Source of the DNA: Phascolomyces articulosus | Lineage: Eukaryota > Mucoromycota > Mucoromycetes > Mucorales > Lichtheimiaceae | Direction: 5' to 3' | NCBI GenBank assembly: GCA_025677815.1 | Contig: JAIXMP010000081.1 | Span: 1 to 26,100, forward strand | DNA length: 26,100 bases | In this document: in pieces, positions 10,720 to 20,566 of the stretch | Position numbering within the stretch: position 1 is the stretch's first letter | How the letters are laid out: each line of letters begins with the position of its first letter | Made by a program: the position numbers and the translations under genes | Notes under the pieces: model-generated | Databases searched by the model: none | Told to the model about the DNA's origin: nothing | What the model saw: only the letters and a program-made list of their open reading frames with translations

Positions 10720-11492
10720 ATGCTTACAGGTAAGATATTATCTTTCATGAATACTCTTTTTTTCCCCATGTTTAAAAAATCCCTTTTTTATCATTGATAT
10801 AGCCTCTTTTTTTAGATTTTGGACAAAGAATACTGCACACGTAAGCACTATTGTATGCTTCCATCTAGTAAGATTTTTCTTGTTCATTTATATATTGAGT
10901 TTCCTCTTTTGACAGTGTCAAAATGAATTGATTTTTTTTTATCACTGACATATTTTTTTTCTTTTTTATTTTTATTTATCACTATAGAGATTCTAATATA
11001 TGTTCTGTTTATCTAGGTAAGCACCATGATTGGTTTATCATGTCTCTTTTTTTTTCTTTACTAATTTATTTTGCTTTGTATTTTGGTTCCCTTTGCTATC
11101 GGTAATCTCGTAGGACATTATCCACAGGACGATTCCTTTCCATTCCTTGATGAACTTGTGCAATGTAACGATGACGCGTCCCTCATTCCAAGGTGAGTGA
11201 TGATATTCTATGTAAGCTACTAATCTTTGTTATTTTTTTATTCTTTAATAAGAAACATCGGCCGTTTTCCATTGGATGTTTTGAGGTAATGTTCTTTTAT
11301 GTCTTTTATATGTTCATATTACTATCAAGTCTTCTGAAATTTATTCTCCTTCTAATAGGAACATCATCTATTTCTTTTCAGTGCATTGAACCATGTGGTA
11401 AGTTGACTTTTTGTTCTTTCTTTTTCTTCATCTCATTAGTTTCTTTTTATTTTTAAACTAATTACATTTTTATTTATTGTTTATAGAAATGA
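10720..11492 (+). CDS. E1 accessory gene 3: small protein from seven very short exons
   Basis: A chain of short exons with intron-like borders keeps one open frame: 10720-10729, 10816-10840, 10988-11016, 11114-11192, 11253-11285, 11382-11397 and 11487-11492 (10, 25, 29, 79, 33, 16 and 6 bp). Donors are mostly GTAAG-like or GTGAGT, and acceptors are preceded by pyrimidine-rich runs ending in TAG, AAG or CAG. The product is about 65 residues, MLTDFGQRIL ... HYPQDDSFPFLDELVQ ... GRFPLDVLSALNHVK. The longest exon encodes an acidic, amphipathic segment. I recognise no family. The start may instead lie at 10553 with two more exons. The same frame surviving six junctions argues that it is real, but transcript data are lacking, and a multi-exon noncoding RNA is the alternative. 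Confidence 0.5.
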
Positions 11493-11719
11493 AATAGCCT
11501 TCTTCCTTATTACAATAGTTATGGTTTTTCTATTATTATGATGATAGATAGCATGTAGTTTTTTTTAAAAAAAAATAGATAATAGTGTAGGATAGCGTAG
11601 CTTTTATAATAATCATTTTTTTGTCCAATAAAATATTCGGTTGTTACTATATATACTACTTTATCTCTTTTTTTTTCTCTTTTTGATTGGATGTAATGAA
11701 TAATATACAAAGATTCTAT
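11493..11719. other. AT-rich 3' flank of accessory gene 3
   Basis: T-rich sequence without a credible gene. The minus-strand frame 11519-11710 is low-complexity and not supported. Confidence 0.4.
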
Positions 11720-12010
11720 TGGAAGTTGAATGTTGTGATATTGTCATGATATTTGGAATATCATAATAATGATATAGAGTATATCATGATATTTATATTT
11801 GATATCTAATAATAATGATATCCTCATTATATGTTGAATTTCAGAATAATGATTTTTGATATATCACAATGATGAGATTCTGATCACAGAGCAAAATTGA
11901 CTATTGTGATATTCTAGTGCATATATGGTAAATCATTATTGTGATACCCTTATCCCAGAGCTAAAATCATCAGAATCTCACTAATATTTCACAAAAATTT
12001 CATAATTGTG
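11720..12010. repeat. E1 right subterminal repeat region
   Basis: Dense cluster of ATTGTGATA, TCATGATAT and AATAATGATA motifs on both strands, including exact copies of the 14-bp motifs at 4274-4287 and 4309-4322. No reading frame. Confidence 0.6.
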
Positions 12011-12015
12011 ATATG

Positions 12016-12032
12016 CCCCCTTTTTTCCAGTG
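12016..12032 (-). repeat. E1 right terminal inverted repeat
   Basis: On the minus strand CACTGGAAAAAAGGGGG. Pairs with 4241-4257. Confidence 0.8.
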
Positions 12033-12035
12033 AAT
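12033..12035. repeat. Target-site duplication of E1, right copy (AAT)
   Basis: AAT directly follows the CAGTG terminus at 12032 and pairs with 4238-4240. Confidence 0.7.
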
Positions 12036-12251
12036 ATCATATGGTTAATTATATTTTACAAATACATACCATTGTAAATGCATATCATTATAAAAAAAAT
12101 AATATATATAGACAAACTAGGTTAATACCCCTAATTTCTTTTTACTAATTTGTATTTAGGAATTAGGAACTTAAAAGTACCTGATTCTTATAGAACAAGA
12201 CTTTTTATTTAGGAATCAGGATATATCTAATTCCTAAATAAATTTGTAGTA
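12036..12251 (+). mobile_element. Right end of element B2 beyond E1
   Basis: Resumes after the E1 target duplication and ends in ATTTGTAGTA at 12242-12251. The last 22 bp equal the B1 end at 730-751 except for C to T and G to A. Inside are several copies of a TTATTTAGGAATCAGG-like subterminal motif, including the inverted pair TTATTTAGGAAT (12205-12216) and ATTCCTAAATAA (12230-12241). This identifies 752-4240 plus 12033-12251 as one element split by E1. Confidence 0.6.
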
Positions 12252-12392
12252 GTAGATAATAATAATATAATATAGAAGTAATAGATAATATAATATAAAA
12301 GGATATAGCTGCAGCTATACTCTATATAAATAAAGAAGTGCAGTAATCAAAGTGTGCCATATGTGCAGCAATAAAATTAAATGAATTAGTAT

Positions 12393-13268
12393 TTGTTATA
12401 GCCAAAATTCCTTAGTGTAACGTCTTCCTTTTTGTATACTTCTTATGTGGTTATTAGTCTAAAAATAACCATTGTCATTATTTCCATTTTGAATACTTCT
12501 TACAATGCTTAGCAACCTCTGCTTGGCATTATCATCATCATTATAATTATTGTTATCATTAGTATCATCACTAGTACCAAGACACTTAGCATTATTCTAT
12601 TATTATCATGATCCATTACATCATATATATCATATCTTTAGTAGTTTAGAAAACATATAAATATCCCCATGGTCTTTATTAAATAAACATCATCTATCCG
12701 TTACTCTTTATTTTATATTTATTTATTATTAATTGCTATTTGTATTGTTGGCTTGGACTTCTGTCAAAATATATATATGATATATTAAAAATATCTGATC
12801 AAAGGTTATAACACATGTCGTATTTTTTTTATAGATGGAAACCACAAAGATCAATTTATAGTAAGGACCACACAGAAGTAATATAACCACAAAGGAGAAT
12901 CTGACCATAAAGAATAATAGCCACCCAGGTAAATAAGATCATGAAGAATAATACCACAAAGGTAATAATAAGAAATTAGGATAGATATCTGATGTACTTT
13001 ATTTAATAAAATGCTCTAGTATTTATATTTTTTCTAAACTGCTACAGATATGATAATGATGATGATAATAATATAATGATGTAATAATAATTAATGCTAC
13101 ACATTAATTATAACAATAATAATATGACATTAAGTACTAAGCAACAATTGCTATAGCTCGCGAGAAGTATTGAAAAAGGAAATAATGACGATGATTATTT
13201 TTAAATAAAATGATCGCAAGAAGTATCTAAAAAGGAAAGAGGTAACACAAGTATTCTTGGTTATGACA
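12393..13268. repeat. 876-bp imperfect inverted repeat (foldback-like element)
   Basis: The left arm (12393-12699) and the reverse complement of the right arm (12979-13268) align nearly end to end with mismatches and small gaps. Outer ends: TTATAGCCAA versus TCATAACCAA, and CTTCCTTTTTGTATACTTCT versus TTTCCTTTTTAGATACTTCT. Inner ends: CATATCTTTAGTAGTTTAGA versus CATATCTGTAGCAGTTTAGA. The spacer is about 279 bp. No coding capacity. It could be a non-autonomous transposon with long inverted repeats or an old inverted duplication. Confidence 0.7.
12839..12970 (+). repeat. Degenerate tandem repeat in the foldback spacer
   Basis: Roughly 16-21-bp units built around ACCACAAAGGNNAAT occur about seven times (for example ACCACAAAGATCAAT, ACCACAAAGGAGAAT, ACCACAAAGGTAATAAT). 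Units are imperfect and of variable length. Confidence 0.45.
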
Positions 13269-13285
13269 CACACATATATAAATAT

Positions 13286-13306
13286 AAAAAAGTATAAAAA
13301 TCAAAA
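13286..13306 (-). terminator. RNA polymerase III terminator of tRNA-His
   Basis: Just past the tRNA 3' end the minus strand has TTTT (13303-13306), then TTTTT and a longer T run (to 13286), the usual Pol III stop signal. Confidence 0.6.
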
Positions 13307-13311
13307 GTTAC

Positions 13312-13382
13312 TGCCGTGACCTGGAATCGAACCAGGGTCAGTGCGGCCACAACGCAATGTACTGCCACTATACTATCACGGC
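13312..13382 (-). tRNA. tRNA-His (GTG)
   Basis: On the minus strand a 71-nt cloverleaf: acceptor GCCGTGA pairs with TCACGGC. The D arm has GTA/TAC. The anticodon loop TTGTGGC has anticodon GTG at 13348-13350. The T stem CCTGG/CCAGG has loop TTCGATT, and the discriminator is A. The A box (TAGTATAGTGG) and B box (GGTTCGATTCC) fit RNA polymerase III promoters. No intron and no encoded CCA, as expected for a nuclear tRNA; the extra G at position -1 is added after transcription. The outermost anticodon-stem pair is a T-C mismatch. It delivers histidine in translation and is the only clear host gene in the window. Confidence 0.93.
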
Positions 13383-14089
13383 TTCACCTGTTTTGTCACG
13401 TCGGAGATGGATTCTATTCCAAACTTCACGCCAGCTCCTTTTATAATATCAAGGTAATAGTTTTAACCTAAGAACCTAGGTTATTACTAGATAAACTAAT
13501 CTCTTAGATAGATCATAGCTAATGAGCATTATAAGTACCTGCCCTCTAACTCTAAATAAGGTAATTAGATTTCTTTCAAATTTTATATACTAATCATCTT
13601 ATATTTGAAAATTTTTATTTTAAAATTTCAAGGTAGTATAATAATTATTAAATAAGAAATTGTCATTTATATAGTTAAACTAGGTATTTTTATTATATCA
13701 GAGAGAAATCAATCAATAAAAAGAATAAAAGGAGACGAGATAAGTCAACGAGACCTGAAAATAATGAACTAAAGTTTATTAAGATAAAAAATAATCTCTC
13801 TATTTATAAGAAAGTACTTATTATAGATGGACTATCACAACTTGCATATTATAGTATAATATTAGAATATAGATTGCATCATTTGGATTACATATTATGA
13901 GGACAGTATATTTAAGTAGACTATGAATGATATCATTAGAAGGATTGCATGATCTAGTATAATTAACAATATGTAAAAGAGGATAGTATAATACTGTATG
14001 TAATATAAGTAATTATCTAAATAGAATCACTGCACAAGTGAGATATAGGGTAAATGACAGTAATAATAATAATAATAATGAAGAATTAT
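13383..14089. other. AT-rich spacer between tRNA-His and the Helitron remnant
   Basis: No gene seen. A short palindromic stretch (AACCTAAGAACCTAGGTT) lies near 13470, and an AAT microsatellite lies at about 14060-14080. The region nearest the tRNA (13383-13440) is less AT-rich. Confidence 0.4.
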
Positions 14090-17000
14090 TATTTATTGTG
14101 AAGCTATTGTATGTTGGATACAATACTGTTCTCATATGATAAATGGCTCATAGTTATCAACAGTTACAAGCTGTTGGTTATGTGTATTTTCTAGAAGTAC
14201 AAAATTATCAAACTCTATTAATGATCATAATAGTACTGCCAGAAGATCTTCTATTTCAAGAAGAGCTAAACTATATATATGATCTGTAGGTACCATTTCA
14301 TTATTATTGTTTTCAGTCCTTGCAGCATAAATAAAATCTTCTGCTAGATCATCTCAATGCTGTAACCAAAGGTCATATAGATCTTCAGGATTACAAAAGG
14401 CCAAAATTATAGCAAATAATTATTGAAGTGCTTAAGGAAGGCAGTAAGTAGCAGCTTGATTGAGACAATTATACTATTCCTCTTGTCCTATCAAAAGTCT
14501 ACGTCTTTGAGCTGCTGCCTGAAAAGTAGGTAAAATATTACCATCAACAGTTCATAGATCCTCAAAACTTGTTGCACCAGGAATATAATATAATAATAGT
14601 CAAAGGTAAATTTTTCGACATCCTGAGGAGAAACAGCAAAAATTCTGCCTATAGTGGCACCATGACCTCGTTCTCGAACTTTCCAATGACATGTTGCTTT
14701 AACAAATACATACTCTTCAGGGAAATTTGGATAAAGAATTGCTTGAGCATTTTGATCTTCAGCATTAATTGTGAACCATATAGTCAATGTTGTTTCATGT
14801 GCATGACTGGCTACTTCGGCGGGATCATTATTCTCAGCAAAGTGAACTATTTGTTCATTTGGCAAATGGATAGCTAATCATTAATGAGAAGGGAACTCTT
14901 TATGTAAAGAAAACCTAAATAACTGCCAACACCCTTCAGCTGCTGAAACATAACGTGCATCCAGATAGGTAAGAATTTCATCGATAGGCTCCTGAGAATT
15001 GGTGGTGTCATTCATTACACGTTGTTGTGATACAATTGCTGAAGCATGGTCATGGCCCTTATAAACATACTTATAAACATACTTTATAGATTTTATAGAT
15101 GAACATATTTCCACATTTATATGGGCGTCATACTTGGTGCAAAGATATAAGTTATGAGGCACAACCCAACGATTGTCAAGTCGAATATTGTTTCTTTCTA
15201 CATAGTCCCCATTGTTTCTCCTACGGTATGTTGGATAGCCCTCTTCATTCAAATTCGTTTCATCTGTAAATCGCTTTGGAAATCTCTTTTTACATGCACC
15301 GTTTTCCATACAAGGAGAATTAGGTCTAAGAAGGCCACATGGACCATGCATCATAAATCGTTCAACTGTTGCATGTGCTGAAGGATATAATACTGGATCA
15401 GGTAGTTCTGCTGATATTATTTTATCACATTCTTCTGTTGTAGATGGTTTATTGTCAGATGAAAGAATAAGAAGAATATGAGCATAAGGAAGGCTGCGTT
15501 TCTGAAATTCAACAGTATGAGCACATGCGATAACTTTGCCCAAAATCATATTTTTTGTTAAATCATTCAGCAATTCCTTCAATTTCAATTTAAAAACTCG
15601 AGCTAAAACATCTGGTCTATCTGGTACAGTTTGACCTGGAAATAAAGCCTGCTGAATCTCTGGCCAATTAGGATTACAGGTGAAAGTAATAAAAAGGTCT
15701 GGTTTTCCAAACTGACGAACAATGCTCATAGCATCTTGGTATAATTGTTGCATATGACGGGGACCTCCTATAAACGTAGATGGTAAAATCATTCGTCGAC
15801 CGACATTTGCCATATCATGATCACCAAGATTTACTGCATCAACAACTCCCGAATATAAATCTCTACGAAGCTGATCTTGATTATGACAAATAAATTGAAG
15901 GCGATTTGATTCCATTTTTGCGTAATTATCAGTGATATATTGTTGGAATAACTTTCCAAAACGATGAAGATCATTGCTGCCATTTCTTTCATTTTCATTG
16001 ATATTATGGACCATTAGTCGATACTTATAATAATCCATCATGGTAACTGATGTGCCATCTTCACTTCGTGTCACAATACTCCAGCCAGCATCACCTAATA
16101 TTATTTAATCAATGATTATATTCAGAGAAGATGAAAATATCAAAGATTTATCATTTTACCTTGAGGAAATATCAATACATAATGAAGTGCATCATAAAAT
16201 TGATGTGCTTCGCTAATATTCTGTAACTGATCTGAATTGGTTTGTAAAACAATATCACGGTTACCAACTTCTTCGTTATTGGAATTATCAATAATCAATA
16301 TACCGATTTCATTAGTGTTTGGTCGATTATAACGCCATGGATCAGGTACATTCTCTGCTCTTATCACCAGAGAAACATCATTGACATTTTCCTCATGTGC
16401 AATTTGAACTATGTTTTTAAAAGTACGGACAAAAGGACTTAGTTGATGCATCATTTGTTGCAATTGCTCCAATATACTTGGATTTAATGGAGAATTAGCA
16501 ACAGATTGTCGATGCTGCAATTCTGTATCAGGATCATGTACATATATTTGTGCAAATGTAGGTCGATTTATATTTTGCTGGGGTAAAATTGATCCAATTC
16601 GGTGATATATGCTCCCATGAATGCGAAAATTGTATGCTCCACCGATAGAATTTGCTACTGATCTATCAATTTCAGCACCAAGTGAAGTAAAACTTAAGGC
16701 ATTATTATAGGCGCAGATGTTGGTACGAAATTCTTTAGCTGATTGATCATTACTACGCAGTAATTGAGAGAGTTCTGGCGGTGTAGGATTCAAAGGGGGA
16801 AGATTGATATCACCGTCATTACAACAAAGCTGGAATAATGGTGTAGTAATAGATGATGTTGATGTACGCTCTTGAATCCACAACAGTGCATGACAATGAC
16901 GACATTCAATACTCATAGCCCCAAATGAATGTCTTTCAGGAAGAATTGTTTCGACACTAATTCTGGCAACATTATGTAATGTATTCTGACAAAAAAAATG

Positions 17001-17433
17001 TTTGAAAGTGGTTAAAAAGGATTTTATGCAGGATGATATAATTGCTCATGTTCCATACCATTCGAGGTTGAGGTTGTTGAGTATTTTCGGAATTTAGAGG
17101 ACAATCTTGATGAGTGCGTCGAGAATGACCCAAGCCACCACATGAAGCACAACGTCGTCCATTGCTAATATTTGTATTGTCAGGTACTTCGAATAGTGCA
17201 GGTAATTGAATTATTCCATCAATATTTGCAGGATTAAGAGGGCATTCCGAGTGAGTTCGTCGACAATGTCTAAGGCCACCACAGGATGAGCATCTGCGTT
17301 CACGTTCAAACATAATGGTTTCATTTTCATTTTGCATGTGCGTTGCCATTCGAGCAGGATTTGCTAAACAATCATGATGATTTCTTCAACGATGACCCGA
17401 TTGAAAACAATGAGGACAGATAGTAGTTAACAT
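14090..17433 (-). pseudogene. Truncated Helitron Rep/helicase gene (N-terminal and Rep parts only)
   Basis: Minus-strand gene with exons 17433-17059, 16985-16160 and 16094 downward. It begins with three CCHC-like knuckles of form CxxCxxxxHxRxxHxxC. The first is interrupted by TGA; the other two are CSSCGGLRH and CASCGGLGH. Next is the conserved CRHCHALLW segment and a linker, then the Rep domain. That domain holds DLFITFTCNPNWPEI, the HUH site as SLPYAHILLIL (first His replaced by Tyr), GPCG, CKKRFPK and the Tyr-bearing KYVYKYVYKGHD. After two stops at 14878-14883 homology resumes (NEQIVHFAENNDPAE to SPQDVEKF). It shifts frame near 14600 and continues with further stops to about 14090, where the Pif1-type helicase should start but does not. 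Helitron Rep proteins nick and transfer one strand in rolling-circle transposition; this copy cannot. Confidence 0.9.
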
Positions 17434-17650
17434 TTCGAAATATTTCAATGAGTAATAAGTATTTAAAAGATCAATAAAAAAAAGTTTTACAAAAGAGTTT
17501 AAAGAATAAAGCTTATTTTGTATTATTTGAAGACCAAAGCTTATCTCATATTATCATCAGTTACACAAATATAGCAAAGTAGATTTCCTTTTTGAGCAGA
17601 TACTGGCTTATCTTATAGGATCTAATTTTTATTATTTTAATAAAGTAGAT
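14090..17650 (-). mobile_element. 5' portion of a Helitron, limits uncertain
   Basis: Extent is inferred from the Rep pseudogene. The 5' terminus should lie between 17434 and about 17650. The 3' terminus (hairpin plus CTRR) is not present because the element is cut off before the helicase. Its right side meets the 5'-truncated transposase of E2. Confidence 0.5.
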
Positions 17651-17653
17651 GTT
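17434..17653. other. Junction between Helitron 5' end and element E2
   Basis: AT-rich with no gene. It should contain the Helitron 5' terminus and the breakpoint where the first exons of the E2 transposase are lost. A possible TC-start on the minus strand (TCTACTTTGC) is visible near 17584 but is not decisive. Confidence 0.3.
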
Positions 17654-20566
17654 ATGAATGTTAATATGGTACCTCTTATTTTAGCTGATCTTGAAGAATA
17701 TGACACCCCATCTGCTCCAGTTGAATCACTTATCCAAGAAGAACAATTACCTATAGATACAACTGGTGATTCACCTGTTCAATCGACTACTCTAATCGAT
17801 GAGCAAACCTCTGCTCCAACCAACGATATATTCTTTGCTCCAGTTGAACCTACCTCCACTACTGGCAATGTTGACACAGATCTAGTTTTCCAAGAATTTG
17901 AATCAGTTGAAGAGGAAGAGATTGTTAATTCAAATGAATTGCCATACCTGGATGATGAAGAAGCTGTACCTATCGATGATGAAGTGGACGATATAGATAT
18001 ATATGCTGAATCTGATAATAATAGTAAGTATTTTTTATATTAGTTGTCTATTTTGAAAATTGCCAAAACAAATGTGATATTTATAAAGCATGTTAAAACT
18101 ATTAGATGAAAAAGGTATCCTTACCTTCTTACAAGCATTTACTGTAATCTTTCATTTGTTGTACTTGTCAAATGTTGTGGCCACTAAACTTCTAGAAGCT
18201 TTTAACATGGTCTTGATCATGTTGAACTTTGATTCTCATCTCCATACCACCCCATCCACTATCCGTGCTAATACCAAAATGACTGATTTCACCAAAAACG
18301 TTGTGAAATACATCGTTTGTCCTACTTGCCATAAGGTGTCTGACCGAAATGATTTGACACCCACATCAAAATGTACAAAATGTACTGCGAACACTGCTTT
18401 GTTTGACAAAAAAGGTCTACCAAAAAAAGTATATGCATACCACCTATTAAAAGAAAGCCTGCGTATGCTTTTTGAACGACCTGATTTTGAAACAAACATT
18501 AACAAATGGCACACGCATAACGTTCCTTCCTATCCTATGTCTGACATTTATGATGGTGAAATGTGGACAACTATACCTGACCTAGATACTCTCCTAAATG
18601 AAGAACCCAAACCTTTTGTTGTACATGACCGATCTATCTTGTTAATGATTAACATCAATTGGTTCTGGGCATTCAAGAACTTGGTATACTCCATAGAGGC
18701 CATTTATGCTATTGTCCAAAATTTGCTGCATAAATTGCATAATAAGAAGGAGAATGTAATCTTGCTTAGCATGATCCCCAGGCCGCATGAACCAAAGACT
18801 GTCGCAATGAATAACTACCTAAAGCCATTAGTAGATGAACTGGAGGAATTGTACAAAGGCGTAAGAATGAAGATGTACTAAAGCCAAAACAGTGAAAGGA
18901 CTGTCCATGCTGCCCTGCTGAATGTTGCTTATGATATGCCTGCCACTAGAAAGATTGCTGGTTTTACATCTGCTGTGAGTCGACGAGGATGCTACAAGTG
19001 TGATCGGAATTTCCTTCCTGTTCAGGGTGAAGGTTTAAACTTTTTGGGTTTCTCTCGTCAACAAATAAATGAAGAACGCCTTGTTATGAAAGAGCAAAAC
19101 AGATGATAGGGTGCCAATTGGAAAGCAGAAAGTATACTGGCAAGACAAAAAGAACTTAAACAACAGTATGGCATGCAATATACTGAATTGCATTGATTGT
19201 CATACTTTGACGTCCCAAGATATGTAATAATCGACCCCCTTCATAATTTATTCCTTGGAACTGCCAAAAAGATGGTTAACATGTGGTTGGACAAGAAGTA
19301 CTTGACTGATACAAAGCTGAAAAGTATACAAGTTGCTGCTAATAGTATAATGGTGCCTCCAGGATATGATACACTTGCTAATAAAATTGAATCTGGCTTT
19401 AGTTCAATGAAAGCTGCCAAATGGAAAACCTGGATTCTTATATACTCCCCCTTTATCCTTTGTGGAGTGATTCAAAAAGCCGATTTTGAAAATTGGATGC
19501 TGTTTGTTGATGCATGTCATATCCTGGTTCGACCTTCTATTGAAAGAAATGATATCTAAATTGGCCATAACAAGTTGATTGACTTCTGCAAAGGGGTACA
19601 GAGGTTGAATGGTGATAAATGGGTAACACCAAATATGCATGCGCATATCCATCTTACCAAACAGATGTGCGATTTTTTGGTTATCCCTGCTGTATAGTGT
19701 TATTCATTTGAATGGTATAATGGGATGCTTGGAAGTATTGACACAAACAATAAGGGAACTTTCAAGGTTACTGTCGTCAATCGTTTCCTCAAAAGTGTAC
19801 ATCTTTCTGATTATGTTCAACGCCTAGAACCAAAAATAGGTAAAGCAGAGGTTGCATTCCTACATCAACTTGTCAAAAGTCCTAGCGCAATAACAACATC
19901 AGCATGTCTTGCCTCTTCTGACGCCATAGACATTGAAGAAATCATAAAAAATCCATAAGATACGGTAAATGCAACAGGACAAGAGTAGATGCCGGAATCT
20001 GCCATCTAAGGCAAGCAAAAGCCTATTATGATATCTTGGGATCATTATAAGCACCTCGTTGAATATTACAGCAAGAGATATAGTGAGAGGTTCCGTCATC
20101 AATATTCTGAAGAGTTCCACTAAGGCGATGTATAGATTACTTAAGAATCTAAAAGTTTACTTAGGTCAAGATCCATGGTCAAATGTACTGAAGCGTTGAA
20201 GCTATAAGTATTCATGGGTCACATATCCATGCTTTATTTGTTGCTAGCCTAGACAATAGTAGAAACCAACAAGAAGAAAACCCACTGCCATCTCTCTTTG
20301 CTGGCCAAGTCCTATATTATTTTGAGCATGAGCTTCATTCTAAGGGTCTCTATCAGTTCGCTATGGTTTGTTATTATGGACAACTCAGTTCACAACATCT
20401 TATTGACACAACTGGTGTGGAATTGTGGAAAGATTTGTTCGATGAACTGAGTTACTATTCTATCCTTCTGATCGCTCATATATATGCCCCATTCGCATAT
20501 GCAAAATATAAAATGGGTAATAGGTTAGCTGCAATTCCACTTGAACCCAAATTCTATCTTAATTAA
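17654..20566 (+). pseudogene. E2 transposase, Plavaka/Tnp2 type, broken
   Basis: An acidic linker exon (about 17684-18021) is followed by an intron (GTAAGT to TAAAG, about 18022-18079) and a long frame from 18090. Family marks are present: ININWFWAF at the first-Asp region (Asp replaced by Asn), YDMPATRK with the second Asp, SRRGCYKCD, DPLHNLFLGTAKKM, TPNMHAHIH, FEWYNGMLG with the Glu, and C-terminal YAPFAYAKYKMGNR. Stops fall in frame at 18879, about 19104-19109, about 19194, 19557 and 19956, and the frame shifts between 19958 and 20363. The N-terminal zinc-binding exon is missing. The end of the gene is close in sequence to the E3 transposase at 25713-26100. Confidence 0.85.

Larger units (their letters stand above)
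4241..12032 (+). mobile_element. E1: complete 7.8-kb Plavaka-like (CACTA superfamily) DNA transposon with four genes
   Basis: The left end reads CACTGCAAAAAAAGGGG and the right end, read inward on the minus strand, CACTGGAAAAAAGGGGG. Directly flanking AAT (4238-4240 and 12033-12035) is a 3-bp target duplication, as known for CACTA elements. Inside are a minus-strand gene (4809-5611), the transposase (6079-9136, plus), a minus-strand gene (9306-10182) and a small multi-exon gene (10720-11492, plus). Both subterminal regions hold copies of an ATTGTGATA-type motif. It interrupts the older element B2, whose right end resumes at 12033. All non-transposase genes have clean reading frames apart from one atypical splice donor, and only one frameshift is seen in the transposase, so the insertion looks young. 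Confidence 0.85.
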
